Source of the DNA: Flavobacterium sp. DG2-3
GTDB taxonomy: Bacteria > Bacteroidota > Bacteroidia > Flavobacteriales > Flavobacteriaceae
Assembly: GCF_030730925.1 (NCBI RefSeq)
Contig: NZ_JAVAMB010000001.1
Coordinates: 434,001-498,000, forward strand
Reading direction: 5' to 3'
DNA: 64,000 bases
The position numbers and the translations under genes were made by a program. The notes beneath the pieces were generated by a model. That model did not search any database and was not told where the DNA came from. It saw nothing but the letters and a program-made list of their open reading frames with translations. Of this stretch, positions 23,637-33,094 are shown piece by piece. Each line of letters begins with the position of its first letter. Position 1 is the stretch's first letter.

Positions 23637-24535
23637 AAGATAAATTTTACGCATACATACAAAACTTACAAGACCAAATCGTAGCTGGATTAGAAGCTGT
23701 TGACGGAACAGCTAAATTCCGTGAAGACTTATGGAAACGACCAGAAGGTGGCGGCGGAAGAACACGCGTTATTGAAAACGGAGCTGTTTTTGAAAAAGGT
23801 GGTGTCAACATTTCAGCCGTTCACGGAAAACTTCCAGAAACGATGCAAAAAATGTTTGGCGTTGGCGAAGCCGATTTCTTTGCCTGCGGATTAAGTTTAG
23901 TGATTCACCCGAAAAGTCCGATGGTTCCTACCGTGCACGCCAATTGGCGATATTTTGAAATGTACGATGAATCTGGAAATGTCATTCAGCAATGGTTTGG
24001 CGGCGGACAGGATTTAACGCCTTATTATTTGTTTGAAGAAGATGCGGTTCATTTTCATCAAACTTGTAAAACAGCTTGCGACAAACATAATCCGGAGTTT
24101 TATCCGAAATATAAAAAACAATGCGATTCGTATTTTTGGAATGCACACCGAAATGAAGCACGCGGACTTGGTGGTTTATTCTTTGATTATTGCAAAGCAA
24201 ATGAGCAAATGTCAATGGAAGATTGGTACAATTTCGTTACCGAAGTTGGAAATAGTTTCCTTGAAGCGTACGTGCCAATCGTAGATAGAAGAAAAAATCT
24301 TTCGTATACACCAGAACAAAGAACATGGCAGGAAATACGTCGTGGCCGTTATGTTGAGTTTAATTTAGTTCACGATAAAGGCACTTTATTCGGATTAAAA
24401 ACCAACGGAAGAATCGAGAGTATTTTAATGAGTTTGCCTCCGCATGTGCAATGGGTTTACGATCATCACCCAGAAGTGGGAAGCGAAGAAGAGAAATTGA
24501 TTGATGTATTAGCAAACCCATGTGAGTGGATTTAA
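23633..24535 (+). CDS. hemF: Oxygen-dependent coproporphyrinogen III oxidase
   Basis: A 300-residue enzyme that decarboxylates coproporphyrinogen III to protoporphyrinogen IX using O2. It has GGGGRTRVIENGAVFEKGGV, the dimer motif GGGQDLTPYYL, YFWNAHRNEARGLGG and RRGRYVEFNLVHDKGTLFGL. Having the aerobic form fits an oxygen-using flavobacterium; an anaerobic HemN is not in the window. It overlaps the Bro-N gene by 4 nt. Confidence 0.96.
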   Translation: MKDKFYAYIQNLQDQIVAGLEAVDGTAKFREDLWKRPEGGGGRTRVIENGAVFEKGGVNISAVHGKLPETMQKMFGVGEADFFACGLSLVIHPKSPMVPTVHANWRYFEMYDESGNVIQQWFGGGQDLTPYYLFEEDAVHFHQTCKTACDKHNPEFYPKYKKQCDSYFWNAHRNEARGLGGLFFDYCKANEQMSMEDWYNFVTEVGNSFLEAYVPIVDRRKNLSYTPEQRTWQEIRRGRYVEFNLVHDKGTLFGLKTNGRIESILMSLPPHVQWVYDHHPEVGSEEEKLIDVLANPCEWI

Positions 24536-24551
24536 TATCACAATCTATTTT

Positions 24552-24690
24552 TTAAACACATAGAAACATAGGATATAAAGATATACCTTAGAGGTGATTT
24601 TAGAAAATCATGATTTTCACATAGCTTATGTGATTTATTACAAGTGAAATGCCTTTACAGGCTTCTAAAAACTATGTCTCTATGAATTTA
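24552..24690. repeat. AACACATAGAAACATAG inverted repeat overlapping a start codon
   Basis: TTAAACACATAGAAACATAG (24552-24571) is mirrored by CTATGTCTCTATGAATTTA (24672-24690). In the right arm, GTGTTT is replaced by GAATTT so that the second ATG (24682) is the probable start codon of the next gene. Confidence 0.75.
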
Positions 24691-25620
24691 AAACCAATTT
24701 ACATACTCTTTTTCGCCAGCATTTTTGGCTGTTTCGCTCAGAACGACACTATACAAAATCGGTATTTTAAATCGTACAATGACAAAATTACGGCCAGTGT
24801 TTATTATTTAGACACCTCGAATAGCTTTCAGATTACCTCAGATATTGAGGAACCAAAATTCTATGTTGATCTTATTCCGAATCGCCGCGAACAGATTGGT
24901 TTTAGCTTAAGCTACAGAATTATTGACATTTCGATTGGTTTTGCGCCTAAATTCCTGAGCGGCAATACGGGCGATTCAAAATCTAAGAACTTCAATTTTC
25001 ATACTCGTTTTTATTACAAAAAATGGATGCAGTCCTTTACTTTTATCAATCAAAAAGGATTTTATATTAGTGATGATAATATAACGGCTCAGTTGCCAAA
25101 CATGCGAACCACCAAAATCGGAGGATCGACTTCTTATATTTTCAATGATAAATTTTCTTTTAAAACCCTGACGAGCCAAAACGAATGGCAGACTAAAAGT
25201 TCAGGAAGTTTTATTCCGTCCTTCTCTTTTTATTATACCAATCTGGATTTAAACACTCCCGATTCGTCACCTGGCGATTTGTATGTCTTTACCCTTGCTC
25301 CTGCTTATTACTACAATTTTGTAATTAGCGATCGGGTTTTAATCGGTGCGGGATTAGCTTTAGGCGCAGGAGTTAACGACATTGACGGAGACACCTCAGC
25401 TTTGTACCAAGCCGATTTTAATTTAAAACTGGCTTATAACAACGATCGTTTCTTTGGTTTTGCAAGTTTGAATACGGTAAGTTTTGCCCAAGACGACAAA
25501 GTTGATCCGAGGTTAAATGATAATATTGCTACCGTTAAACTTTCTGTTGGTTACCGATTTGATCCTCCAAAAAAGGTAAAAGAAGTTTATGACAAAGTCA
25601 ATGAGAAAATGGGATTGTAA
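24682..25620 (+). CDS. DUF4421-like outer-membrane protein
   Basis: The 312-residue protein has a signal peptide (MNLKPIYILFFASIFGCFAQ) and many amphipathic beta strands such as IGFSLSYRIIDISIGF and ATVKLSVGYRFDPPKK, so it is probably a small outer-membrane barrel. It resembles DUF4421 proteins of Bacteroidetes, whose role is unknown. A start at 24649 would add residues translated from the repeat; the ATG at 24682 immediately before the signal peptide is preferred. It has its own terminator. Confidence 0.75.
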   Translation: MNLKPIYILFFASIFGCFAQNDTIQNRYFKSYNDKITASVYYLDTSNSFQITSDIEEPKFYVDLIPNRREQIGFSLSYRIIDISIGFAPKFLSGNTGDSKSKNFNFHTRFYYKKWMQSFTFINQKGFYISDDNITAQLPNMRTTKIGGSTSYIFNDKFSFKTLTSQNEWQTKSSGSFIPSFSFYYTNLDLNTPDSSPGDLYVFTLAPAYYYNFVISDRVLIGAGLALGAGVNDIDGDTSALYQADFNLKLAYNNDRFFGFASLNTVSFAQDDKVDPRLNDNIATVKLSVGYRFDPPKKVKEVYDKVNEKMGL

Positions 25621-25636
25621 GAAATTTTACAGTTCA

Positions 25637-25665
25637 TTAAGAATTAGGCGCGAAAAAATTCTTAA
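25637..25665 (+). terminator. Hairpin after the DUF4421-like gene
   Basis: TTAAGAATT (25637-25645) pairs with AATTCTTAA (25657-25665) around an 11-nt loop, 16 nt past the stop. Confidence 0.5.
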
Positions 25666-25701
25666 TTTAGAGAGATTTAGAAAAAACTAAAATTCATTAT
25701 T

Positions 25702-26592
25702 ATGAAAAATATAGAACAATTAAATCTCATGCATTCTGGAAAAGGATTCATTGCAGCATTAGACCAAAGCGGTGGCAGTACACCAAAGGCATTATCGCAA
25801 TATGGCGTTCAAGAAAACCAGTATAAAAATGAAGAAGAAATGTACACGCTTGTACATGAAATGCGAACCCGAATTATAAAAAGTCCAGCTTTTGACAGTA
25901 AGTATATTCTAGGTGCTATTTTGTTTGAAAACACTATGGACCGCAAAATCGACGGACAATGGACGGCTGAATATCTTTGGGAGAAAAAACACATTATACC
26001 GTTTCTAAAAGTTGACAAAGGTCTTACCGATCTTGCGAACGGTGTACAATTGATGAAACCTATTGAGAATCTAAACGAATTATTGGATCGTGCTGTGGAG
26101 CGAAAAATCTTTGGCACCAAAATGCGTTCTGTAATTAAAGAGGCAAATGCAATCGGAATTCAGGAAGTTGTCGGACAGCAATTTGCAGTTGGCTTGCAAA
26201 TTTTCCAAAAAGGATTAGTTCCGATAATTGAGCCTGAAATTGATATTTACAGTCCTGACAAACAAAAATCTGAAGAAATACTGAAAGCCGAAATCCAAAA
26301 ACAGCTTAATTTATTGGATGAAAATGTAAAAGTAATATTGAAACTTTCTATTCCAACAGTAAATAATTTTTATAGCGATTTAATGAAAGATCCTCACGTG
26401 GTGCGTGTTGTGGCGCTTTCGGGCGGATATTCTCGCGAAGAAGCCAATAATAAACTGGCTGAAAATCACGGATTGATTGCGAGTTTCTCTAGAGCTTTGT
26501 CTGAAGGACTTACCGCTCAGCAACTCGATTCGGAATTTAACGCTCGATTAGAAAGCTCTATTAAGGAAATTTACGAAGCTTCGATTCAGTAA
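25702..26592 (+). CDS. fda: Class I fructose-bisphosphate aldolase
   Basis: A 296-residue Schiff-base aldolase that splits fructose-1,6-bisphosphate in glycolysis. It has the start [38 protein letters not shown] and the catalytic ILKLSIPT lysine, typical of bacterial class I enzymes. It is monocistronic, bounded by a hairpin upstream and a strong bidirectional terminator. Confidence 0.92.
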   Translation: MKNIEQLNLMHSGKGFIAALDQSGGSTPKALSQYGVQENQYKNEEEMYTLVHEMRTRIIKSPAFDSKYILGAILFENTMDRKIDGQWTAEYLWEKKHIIPFLKVDKGLTDLANGVQLMKPIENLNELLDRAVERKIFGTKMRSVIKEANAIGIQEVVGQQFAVGLQIFQKGLVPIIEPEIDIYSPDKQKSEEILKAEIQKQLNLLDENVKVILKLSIPTVNNFYSDLMKDPHVVRVVALSGGYSREEANNKLAENHGLIASFSRALSEGLTAQQLDSEFNARLESSIKEIYEASIQ

Positions 26593-26602
26593 AATCATAA
26601 AA

Positions 26603-26631
26603 AAACCCTGAGACAATCCGTTTCAGGGTTT
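26603..26631. terminator. Bidirectional terminator between fda and the convergent gene
   Basis: AAACCCTGA (26603-26611) pairs with TCAGGGTTT (26623-26631); A runs on the left and T runs on the right make it work on either strand. It sits between converging genes. Confidence 0.85.
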
Positions 26632-26643
26632 TCGTTTTTTAGA

Positions 26644-28500
26644 TTATTTCGTAGTCATTTCGTCGGCTAAATCTAATGTCTGCAAAATGATGTTTTTGTC
26701 CGACTTAAAAGAGTTTAGTTTAAAAACGAACTTCAATTTATTATCAATTAGCTTTTTAGGCGATTCAATAGAAACATCTGAAAATTGAGCTGCAATTTTT
26801 GCCATTCGATCCAATTCAGAATCTTTGGCTTTTTTACCAAATGTTTTCACTGTTTGTGCAATATCCAGCTTTCCAGAAATGTAGTTTTTACTCAAATCTT
26901 TCTTTGTGTCTTTCGCAAAAGATCCTTTTCCTGTACCAAAGTAATCTTTTGTGTTGGCAACAATAACTACGTCTTTGTCTTTTATAATAAATATATTATC
27001 GTATTCCTGAGTTCCTGCAATTGTATAAACATTTCCATTTTGAACCAATACTTTTTTACGAACACCCAACTGCAATAATTTATCTCCAAAAGTTGGATGT
27101 GTCGAAGTAAAAACGAAACCAAATAGCGGAATTTCTTTTTTCACTTTCTCTTCCGTTATTTTCTCTTCATAATTCTCATCATATCCATATTGCTTGGTCA
27201 TTACCTCAACTTCTTTCACATCATATAAAAAAGCACTCAAATCGCCATCAAAAAGCTTTGCCGTAGCTTCTTCATCGACAATTGTCGATATTAAATCTGT
27301 CACGATGCTGATATCTTCTTTGCTCATTTTCGGATTTTGAAATAATTCTGTCATTAATGATGGGAAGTTTTCAAGCACCGCTTTTGTATTGGCATGATAC
27401 GAAATATATCCTAAAGGCTTTTCTGCTGGGAAATAGTTATAAATATTTTTGTTGATTTTTCGATTACTAATTTTGCTCACAACATCGGCAATCTGCGCAG
27501 AATATTCTACCACTTCTTCAATTCGGGCATTATCATTATCAAAATAAAAATCCAAATTGATGCCTTTTATAAAATTTCCAAAGTTATTCTGCATTGGCAA
27601 ATATTTGTCATAACCGCCAAATAAGGAAAGTGGATAATTATAAAGCGAATAAAAACTCGAAATAAATCCGCCATAATTTACCCAAGAAGAAATATCTGCC
27701 GCAATATTTATTTTGGCAGAACTTGGCGGAGTAAATCCGTTTTCGAATAATGCCTTTATAATTTTGCGCTGTTTCTCAGCTAAGTTTTTATCAAATTCCG
27801 CTTGTTCTGCGGTATATTCTTCATACGGATTTCCGTCATACAAAGAATCTGTTTCGGCCGTAGCAGGTTCTTCAATTATTACAGCATCATTATATTGTGG
27901 TTCAGCAATTTTTGGCGGATTTTCCATATTTGGGACATCATAAACCGAAGGAGCTTCTACAACTACCGCTTGTTCATAAGGTTCCGCCACAGCAACTGAA
28001 TCCATTGCTACAGCAGTTTCTGCTGCATCATAAAATTTAGACGGAAGTCTTTTGGTTAATTCGATTATGACCAAATGAGTATCATTCCAAACAAATGATC
28101 TTTTTACTCCGCTTGGTGTAAAAACCGCATATTTTCCGAAATCTTCAATTGCACCGTTTTTATCATTCGCTCCTTGTTTTTCAATCAAATATTGCCTAAC
28201 CGCTTCTTTACTTCTAACTGGAATTGTTACCTGATAAAAAGGAACAGAATCTAAGAAATTGCCATGAACCGTAATTTTATCGTCCAATTTTATAATTGAA
28301 GTATATTGGCGAAGATCAAAATCAGGTTTTTTGCTAGTATATTTTGTAATAATCGGATGACTTAAAACTTCGTCAAGTCTTACTTTTTTAGAAAGCTGGT
28401 TTCCGTTAAACTGCACAAAATAATCGTATTTATCTGGAACAGCTTGTCCAAAAGAAAAATACGTGGCGAATAGGAAAATTAAGGTGTAAAAATGCTTCAT
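26644..28500 (-). CDS. Secreted protein of unknown function, 618 aa
   Basis: A signal peptide (MKHFYTLIFLFATYFSFGQ) precedes a large globular protein with a Pro/Ala/Glu-rich low-complexity linker (about 160-235). A C-terminal part follows with repeated LF/NF patterns (FNFGNFIKG-like, YNYFPAEKPLGYISYHANTK). I do not recognise the family with confidence. It follows the lipoprotein at 28503 by 2 nt on the same strand and is likely co-expressed; the pair may work together at the envelope. Confidence 0.7.
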   Translation of the reverse strand: MKHFYTLIFLFATYFSFGQAVPDKYDYFVQFNGNQLSKKVRLDEVLSHPIITKYTSKKPDFDLRQYTSIIKLDDKITVHGNFLDSVPFYQVTIPVRSKEAVRQYLIEKQGANDKNGAIEDFGKYAVFTPSGVKRSFVWNDTHLVIIELTKRLPSKFYDAAETAVAMDSVAVAEPYEQAVVVEAPSVYDVPNMENPPKIAEPQYNDAVIIEEPATAETDSLYDGNPYEEYTAEQAEFDKNLAEKQRKIIKALFENGFTPPSSAKINIAADISSWVNYGGFISSFYSLYNYPLSLFGGYDKYLPMQNNFGNFIKGINLDFYFDNDNARIEEVVEYSAQIADVVSKISNRKINKNIYNYFPAEKPLGYISYHANTKAVLENFPSLMTELFQNPKMSKEDISIVTDLISTIVDEEATAKLFDGDLSAFLYDVKEVEVMTKQYGYDENYEEKITEEKVKKEIPLFGFVFTSTHPTFGDKLLQLGVRKKVLVQNGNVYTIAGTQEYDNIFIIKDKDVVIVANTKDYFGTGKGSFAKDTKKDLSKNYISGKLDIAQTVKTFGKKAKDSELDRMAKIAAQFSDVSIESPKKLIDNKLKFVFKLNSFKSDKNIILQTLDLADEMTTK

Positions 28501-28502
28501 AA

Positions 28503-29135
28503 TTATGGCGTTAATTGGATTGTATTATTCATTAAGGTCGATTTTTTAAATACGCTGTACATACTTTGCTTCAAAAAAACCGTTTTCTTATTTTTTGATA
28601 TTTTACTGTTCGGATTATCTACAGCAGTAATATCTTTATCAAAAGTATAAATCGAAGTAATGCTGGCTTCTTCAAGATCTTTCTTTTTCTTTGGGTCGTT
28701 TACCACTTTTTCTGGAACTGGATATGACGCAATTCTTTCGAAAGTTTTGCCGCTTCCGCTAAAGTGAATCTGATCGCGCTGATTGTTTATCGTATTGACA
28801 ACGGCATTTAAAGCTTTTAAATTGGCATAATTGAGTTTGATAATGAAAACGTAATTTTGAAAATCAGTTTTTGTCGTTACGTTTGAGATTCCATCAATCT
28901 TCAAGGCTTTTTCTTTAAAATCAGTAAGCTTGGCGGTAATTTCCTGTTCGTTCGGAATCTTAACGCCGTCCACTTCTTCTAGAAATATAGCCGATTTAGT
29001 CTTAAACCAAGATCGTGAAAAGTCGATCATAAGAGTATATTCGCCACTTTGATCGTCATGGTGTTTGATTCTTTCTGTTATTTCAAAACAGCTTGTCAAT
29101 AACAGGCAACAGCATAAAATGAGAATTTTCTTCAT
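28503..29135 (-). CDS. Predicted lipoprotein, 210 aa
   Basis: It begins MKKILILCCCLLLTSC with a lipobox (LLTSC; three cysteines precede it). The mature protein is beta-rich (EYTLMIDFSRSWF) with a Lys-rich end. No family recognised. It is the first gene of a two-gene unit with the 618-aa secreted protein and is divergent from hemB across a 209-bp gap. Confidence 0.7.
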   Translation of the reverse strand: MKKILILCCCLLLTSCFEITERIKHHDDQSGEYTLMIDFSRSWFKTKSAIFLEEVDGVKIPNEQEITAKLTDFKEKALKIDGISNVTTKTDFQNYVFIIKLNYANLKALNAVVNTINNQRDQIHFSGSGKTFERIASYPVPEKVVNDPKKKKDLEEASITSIYTFDKDITAVDNPNSKISKNKKTVFLKQSMYSVFKKSTLMNNTIQLTP

Positions 29136-29227
29136 TTTACAAATTTAGCTCAAAAATGTCAGAAATTTTTAGATAATATTAACGGTTTCTGCAAAAGGCT
29201 AAAAGTCTAGTTTTGTTCCTTTTTGCT

Positions 29228-29235
29228 TAACTTTG
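29228..29235 (+). promoter_or_regulatory. Candidate hemB promoter, -7 element
   Basis: TAACTTTG fits TAnnTTTG, giving a leader of about 100 nt. A TTTG at 29212 is only 12 nt upstream, short for a -33 element. Confidence 0.4.
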
Positions 29236-29311
29236 CAACGCTGTTTTAAAGACAGTTATTCTTCAAAAAAACAAAACAATAACAGTTTTAGAAATTACTA
29301 TTTCAACAGAA

Positions 29312-29338
29312 ATCTAAAATCTAAAATCTAAAATCTAA
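29312..29338. repeat. Tandem ATCTAAA heptads in the hemB leader
   Basis: Four ATCTAAA units in a row end a few bases before the hemB start, in the expected ribosome landing area. A related run lies at 38421-38441. Confidence 0.85.
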
Positions 29339-29344
29339 ATTTAT

Positions 29345-30343
29345 ATGTTCCCATTACACAGAGGCAGAAGATTAAGAGTAAATGAATCTATTCGTTCTTT
29401 AGTTCGCGAAACCAGTTTAAGTCCATCCGATTTTATGTTCCCGATGTTTATTGCAGAAGGCGAAAATTATAAAGCTGAAATTCCGTCAATGCCAGGAATT
29501 TTTCGCAGATCTATTGATTTAACGGTTGAAGAAGTAAAAGAAATCTATGCTTTGGGAATTCGCGCTGTCAACATTTATGTAAAAGTCAGCGAAAATTTAA
29601 AAGACAATACCGGAAAAGAAGCTTGGAACAAAGACGGTTTGATGCAACAAGCAATTCGAGCAATTAAAGCGGCTTGTCCAGAAATGATTGTAATGCCAGA
29701 CGTTGCTTTAGATCCGTATTCAATTTACGGTCACGACGGAATCATAAAAGATGGCGATGTTGAAAATGACAGTACCGTTGAAGCTTTAGTAAAAATGGCC
29801 GTTTCGCACGCCGAAGCTGGAGCCGATTTTGTTGCGCCAAGCGATATGATGGACGGAAGAGTGTTACGCCTTCGCGAAGGTCTTGATGCGGCTGGATTTC
29901 AGAATGTTGGTATTATGAGTTATTCTGCTAAATATGCTTCTGCTTTTTACGGGCCTTTTAGAGACGCTTTAGATTCTGCTCCAAGAGAAGCTGATGTTGT
30001 GGTTCCGAAAGATAAAAAAACATACCAAATGGATTATGCCAACCGTATCGAAGCCATCAAAGAAGCTCTGTACGATGTTGAAGAAGGTGCCGATATGGTG
30101 ATGGTAAAACCTGGAATTGCTTATTTGGATATTGTTCGCGAAGTTAAAAATGCCGTAAATGTTCCCGTAACGGTTTATCACGTTTCTGGTGAATATGCCA
30201 TGATCAAAGCTGCTGCAGAAAGAGGATGGCTGGATAATGATAAAATTATGATGGAGCAACTAATGTGCATCAAACGTGCAGGTGCAAGTTTAATTTCAAC
30301 TTATTTTGCTAAAGAAGCAGCGATACTTTTAAACAATAAATAA
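29345..30343 (+). CDS. hemB: Porphobilinogen synthase (ALA dehydratase)
   Basis: A 332-residue enzyme that joins two 5-aminolevulinates to porphobilinogen. The Schiff-base lysines are in SYSAKYASAFYGPF and MVMVKPGIAY. The metal loop reads DVALDPYSIYGHDG, without the three cysteines of zinc enzymes, so this is the Mg-dependent, zinc-free type. It heads a two-gene unit with the cytochrome, overlapping by TAATG. Confidence 0.96.
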   Translation: MFPLHRGRRLRVNESIRSLVRETSLSPSDFMFPMFIAEGENYKAEIPSMPGIFRRSIDLTVEEVKEIYALGIRAVNIYVKVSENLKDNTGKEAWNKDGLMQQAIRAIKAACPEMIVMPDVALDPYSIYGHDGIIKDGDVENDSTVEALVKMAVSHAEAGADFVAPSDMMDGRVLRLREGLDAAGFQNVGIMSYSAKYASAFYGPFRDALDSAPREADVVVPKDKKTYQMDYANRIEAIKEALYDVEEGADMVMVKPGIAYLDIVREVKNAVNVPVTVYHVSGEYAMIKAAAERGWLDNDKIMMEQLMCIKRAGASLISTYFAKEAAILLNNK

Positions 30344-30741
30344 TGAAAAAAGTATTGTTTTTATCTGCTGTTCTGGCGTTTGCTTCCTGTAAAAAAGAAG
30401 GTTCAGAAAACACCAATTCGACAACCGAATCTGTTGCTGAAGGAGAATCGGCGAAAGCCCAAACTCCTGAAGAATTAGGAAAAGAAATCTTTGAAGGAAG
30501 AGGAAATTGCACCGCTTGCCATCAGCCAGATCAAAAGGTAATTGGACCAAGCATTAAAGAAATTGCCAAAATCTACAAAGACAAAAATGGTGATATGGTT
30601 ACTTTCTTAAAAGGAAACGCAGAACCAATTGTAGATCCGAGTCAATTTGAGGTTATGAAAACCAATTTTGCGATTACTCAGTCTATGTCTGATAAAGAAT
30701 TAAAAGCAATTGAAACCTATATTTACAGTCATTTAAAATAA
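30343..30741 (+). CDS. c-type cytochrome lipoprotein
   Basis: A 132-residue protein with a lipobox (VLAFASC) near residue 15, a low-complexity linker, one heme-binding motif (CTACH) and a distal methionine in FEVMKTNFAITQSMSDKE. It is a small single-heme cytochrome, anchored by lipid on the periplasmic side, likely passing electrons to a terminal oxidase. Its ATG overlaps the hemB stop, so heme precursor synthesis and a heme-using protein are co-transcribed. Confidence 0.88.
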   Translation: MKKVLFLSAVLAFASCKKEGSENTNSTTESVAEGESAKAQTPEELGKEIFEGRGNCTACHQPDQKVIGPSIKEIAKIYKDKNGDMVTFLKGNAEPIVDPSQFEVMKTNFAITQSMSDKELKAIETYIYSHLK

Positions 30742-30760
30742 TTGACTTTTATTCCATAAA

Positions 30761-30789
30761 AAAACGGCGCTTTTATCAAGCGCCGTTTT
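30761..30789. terminator. Strong bidirectional terminator
   Basis: A 12-bp perfect GC-centred stem AAAACGGCGCTT (30761-30772) / AAGCGCCGTTTT (30778-30789), 5-nt loop, flanked by A and T runs, between convergent genes. Confidence 0.92.
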
Positions 30790-30808
30790 TAGCATTATAT
30801 CATTTTGA

Positions 30809-32866
30809 TTACCAGATTTTAACTCGTTTTTCTGGCTCAACATACATTTTATCCCCTTTCTTAATATCGAAAGCTTTGTAGAAAGCATCCACATTCTGAA
30901 TTGGCACATAAGCTCTGTACATTCCAGGCGAGTGTGGATCTGTTTTTACTTGATTTTTGATTGCTTCGTCTCTAGTTTTTGTTCTCCAAACCGTAGCCCA
31001 AGAAATAAAGAAACGCTGTTCTGGTGTAAATCCGTCGATTAAACCTGGATTTCCATGTGCTTTCAAATACAATTGCAATCCATCATAAGCAGCATTGATT
31101 CCGCCTAAATCTCCGATGTTCTCACCTAAAGTAAAATGACCGTCTACGTGAATTCCAGGAAGAGGCTCAAGAGCACTGTATTGATTAGCTAAATCTGTTC
31201 CAAGAGCAGTAAATTGTTTCAAATCTTCTTCTGTCCACCAGTCTACTAAGTTTCCTTCTGCATTGTAGCGTGCTCCAGAATCATCAAATCCGTGCGAAAT
31301 CTCATGTCCGATTACAGCACCAATTCCACCATAATTAACTGCTTCGTCAGCTTGGTAATTATAGAAAGGCGGCTGTAAAATAGCAGCTGGAAATACAATT
31401 TCGTTATAAGACGGATTGTAATATGCATTTACCGTTTGCGGAGACATATGCCACTCTGTTTTATCAACTGGTTTGTTTAGTTTTTCAATACCTTTTTGGA
31501 AATTCCATGTTGCAACGTTCTTACTATTATCAAAGTACGTTCCTCCTTCGGCAATGCTTTTTATCGTTAAAGCTGAATAATCTTTCCACTTATCTGGATA
31601 TCCAACTTTTATGGTAATCTTATTCAGTTTTTCAATTGCTTTTACTTTTGTGTCTTTAGACATCCAAGTTAAATTGTTAATACGGTTTTGGTACGCCGTA
31701 ATAACATTATGGATCATATCAAGAGCTTTGGTTTTTGCTTCAGCAGGAAAAACTTTCTCCACATACAATTTACCAAGCGCTTCTCCAACACTACGGTTTA
31801 CAACACCAAGTGCTCTTTCATCTGCAGGAAGCTGTTTAACTGCCCCTCTTAATGTTTTGCTGTAGAAATCGAAATTAGCATCATCAATTGCTGTGGTCAA
31901 TTTAGTTGCAGCATTGTTTAATAGATCCCATTTTAAATATTCTTTCCATTGTGCCACTTTGTTTTCTTTGAAAACGGTTTCTAAAGCCGTCATGTATTTA
32001 GGCTCAGAAACAATTACAGTCTCTAATTTAGTAATTCCTAAACCTGCAAAATATTCATTCCATTTAATGGCTGGAGTTAATTTTTGAAGTTCAGCGATTG
32101 TCATTGGGTTATATTGCAAACGACTGTCTCTTCTTTCAACTCTATTAAACCTTGGTTTAGACAATTCTGTTTCAAGAGCTAAAATTTCAGCAGCGCTTTG
32201 TTTCGCTTTTTCTGGAGATTCTCCAATGAATTGAAGCATTCTCGCAACATGCAATTCGTATTTTGCACGTTTATCTTTAGAATCTTTATCGTCAGAAGTA
32301 TAATAGTCTTTATCAGGAAGTCCTAATTGGCTTGGGCCGATATTTACAGAGTTTTTAGAACTGTCTTTATCATCAGCTCCAATGTAAATTCCGAAAAAGC
32401 CAGCATTTCCTTCTTTTTCCATTTCAACCAAATATTTCTGAAGATCAGCAACACTTTTGATTGCATCGATTTTTTTCAAATAAGGTTTTAATGGCTCGAT
32501 TCCTTTTTTATTTCTTCCAATAGAATCTAAGTACGTATTGTACAGATTAATAGCTTTTCCTTGATCGGTATTCGATTTGTACTTCGGATTTTTTGAAGCT
32601 TCTTGCAAAACTGCCGTAACATCTTTGTCAGTTTTCTTAATCAGTTCATTAAAACTTCCCCATGTCGTACGATCACTCGGAATTTCTGTTTTTTCTAGCC
32701 AAGTTCCATTTACATATTTGAAAAAATCCTGACTTGGGCTAATCTTCGTATCCATATACGAAACGTTGATACCTGGTTCCTTTGGGGCATTTTGAGCTTG
32801 GGCTGCAGTAATTGCAAACATTGCAGATATCACACCAAACACAGGTTTAGCAAATTGTTTTTTCAT
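30809..32866 (-). CDS. M13-family zinc metallopeptidase (neprilysin-like)
   Basis: A 685-residue exported peptidase. It has a signal peptide (MKKQFAKPVFGVISAMFAIT), the N-terminal M13 domain, the zinc motif VIGHEISHGFDDSG (HExxH) and the third ligand region GENIGDLGGINAAYDGL, with a conserved NAYYNPSYNEIVFPAAIL before. M13 enzymes cut peptides of up to a few dozen residues. Full length for the family, single gene. Confidence 0.93.
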   Translation of the reverse strand: MKKQFAKPVFGVISAMFAITAAQAQNAPKEPGINVSYMDTKISPSQDFFKYVNGTWLEKTEIPSDRTTWGSFNELIKKTDKDVTAVLQEASKNPKYKSNTDQGKAINLYNTYLDSIGRNKKGIEPLKPYLKKIDAIKSVADLQKYLVEMEKEGNAGFFGIYIGADDKDSSKNSVNIGPSQLGLPDKDYYTSDDKDSKDKRAKYELHVARMLQFIGESPEKAKQSAAEILALETELSKPRFNRVERRDSRLQYNPMTIAELQKLTPAIKWNEYFAGLGITKLETVIVSEPKYMTALETVFKENKVAQWKEYLKWDLLNNAATKLTTAIDDANFDFYSKTLRGAVKQLPADERALGVVNRSVGEALGKLYVEKVFPAEAKTKALDMIHNVITAYQNRINNLTWMSKDTKVKAIEKLNKITIKVGYPDKWKDYSALTIKSIAEGGTYFDNSKNVATWNFQKGIEKLNKPVDKTEWHMSPQTVNAYYNPSYNEIVFPAAILQPPFYNYQADEAVNYGGIGAVIGHEISHGFDDSGARYNAEGNLVDWWTEEDLKQFTALGTDLANQYSALEPLPGIHVDGHFTLGENIGDLGGINAAYDGLQLYLKAHGNPGLIDGFTPEQRFFISWATVWRTKTRDEAIKNQVKTDPHSPGMYRAYVPIQNVDAFYKAFDIKKGDKMYVEPEKRVKIW

Positions 32867-33071
32867 AAAAAATTATAGTTTAAGGGAAAATACAAACATA
32901 TTGTTATTATTTCAAAAATTGTGTTAAAATTCTAACTGGAGAACTCAAAAAGCGAATAAATTTCACAGATCAAAATTTTACACTTGAGGTATTTGTCTAT
33001 AACTGCCTAGTAAATGTTACAAAAGCCTGTTAAAAAAATATTTCAGTAAAGCTTTTAAAACCTGCTTTTTG

Positions 33072-33079
33072 TATTTTTG
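33072..33079 (+). promoter_or_regulatory. Candidate promoter of the SCO gene
   Basis: TATTTTTG matches TAnnTTTG and lies 15 nt before the ATG at 33095. No clear -33 element at normal spacing. Confidence 0.4.
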
Positions 33080-33094
33080 CGCCAAATTATTTTT

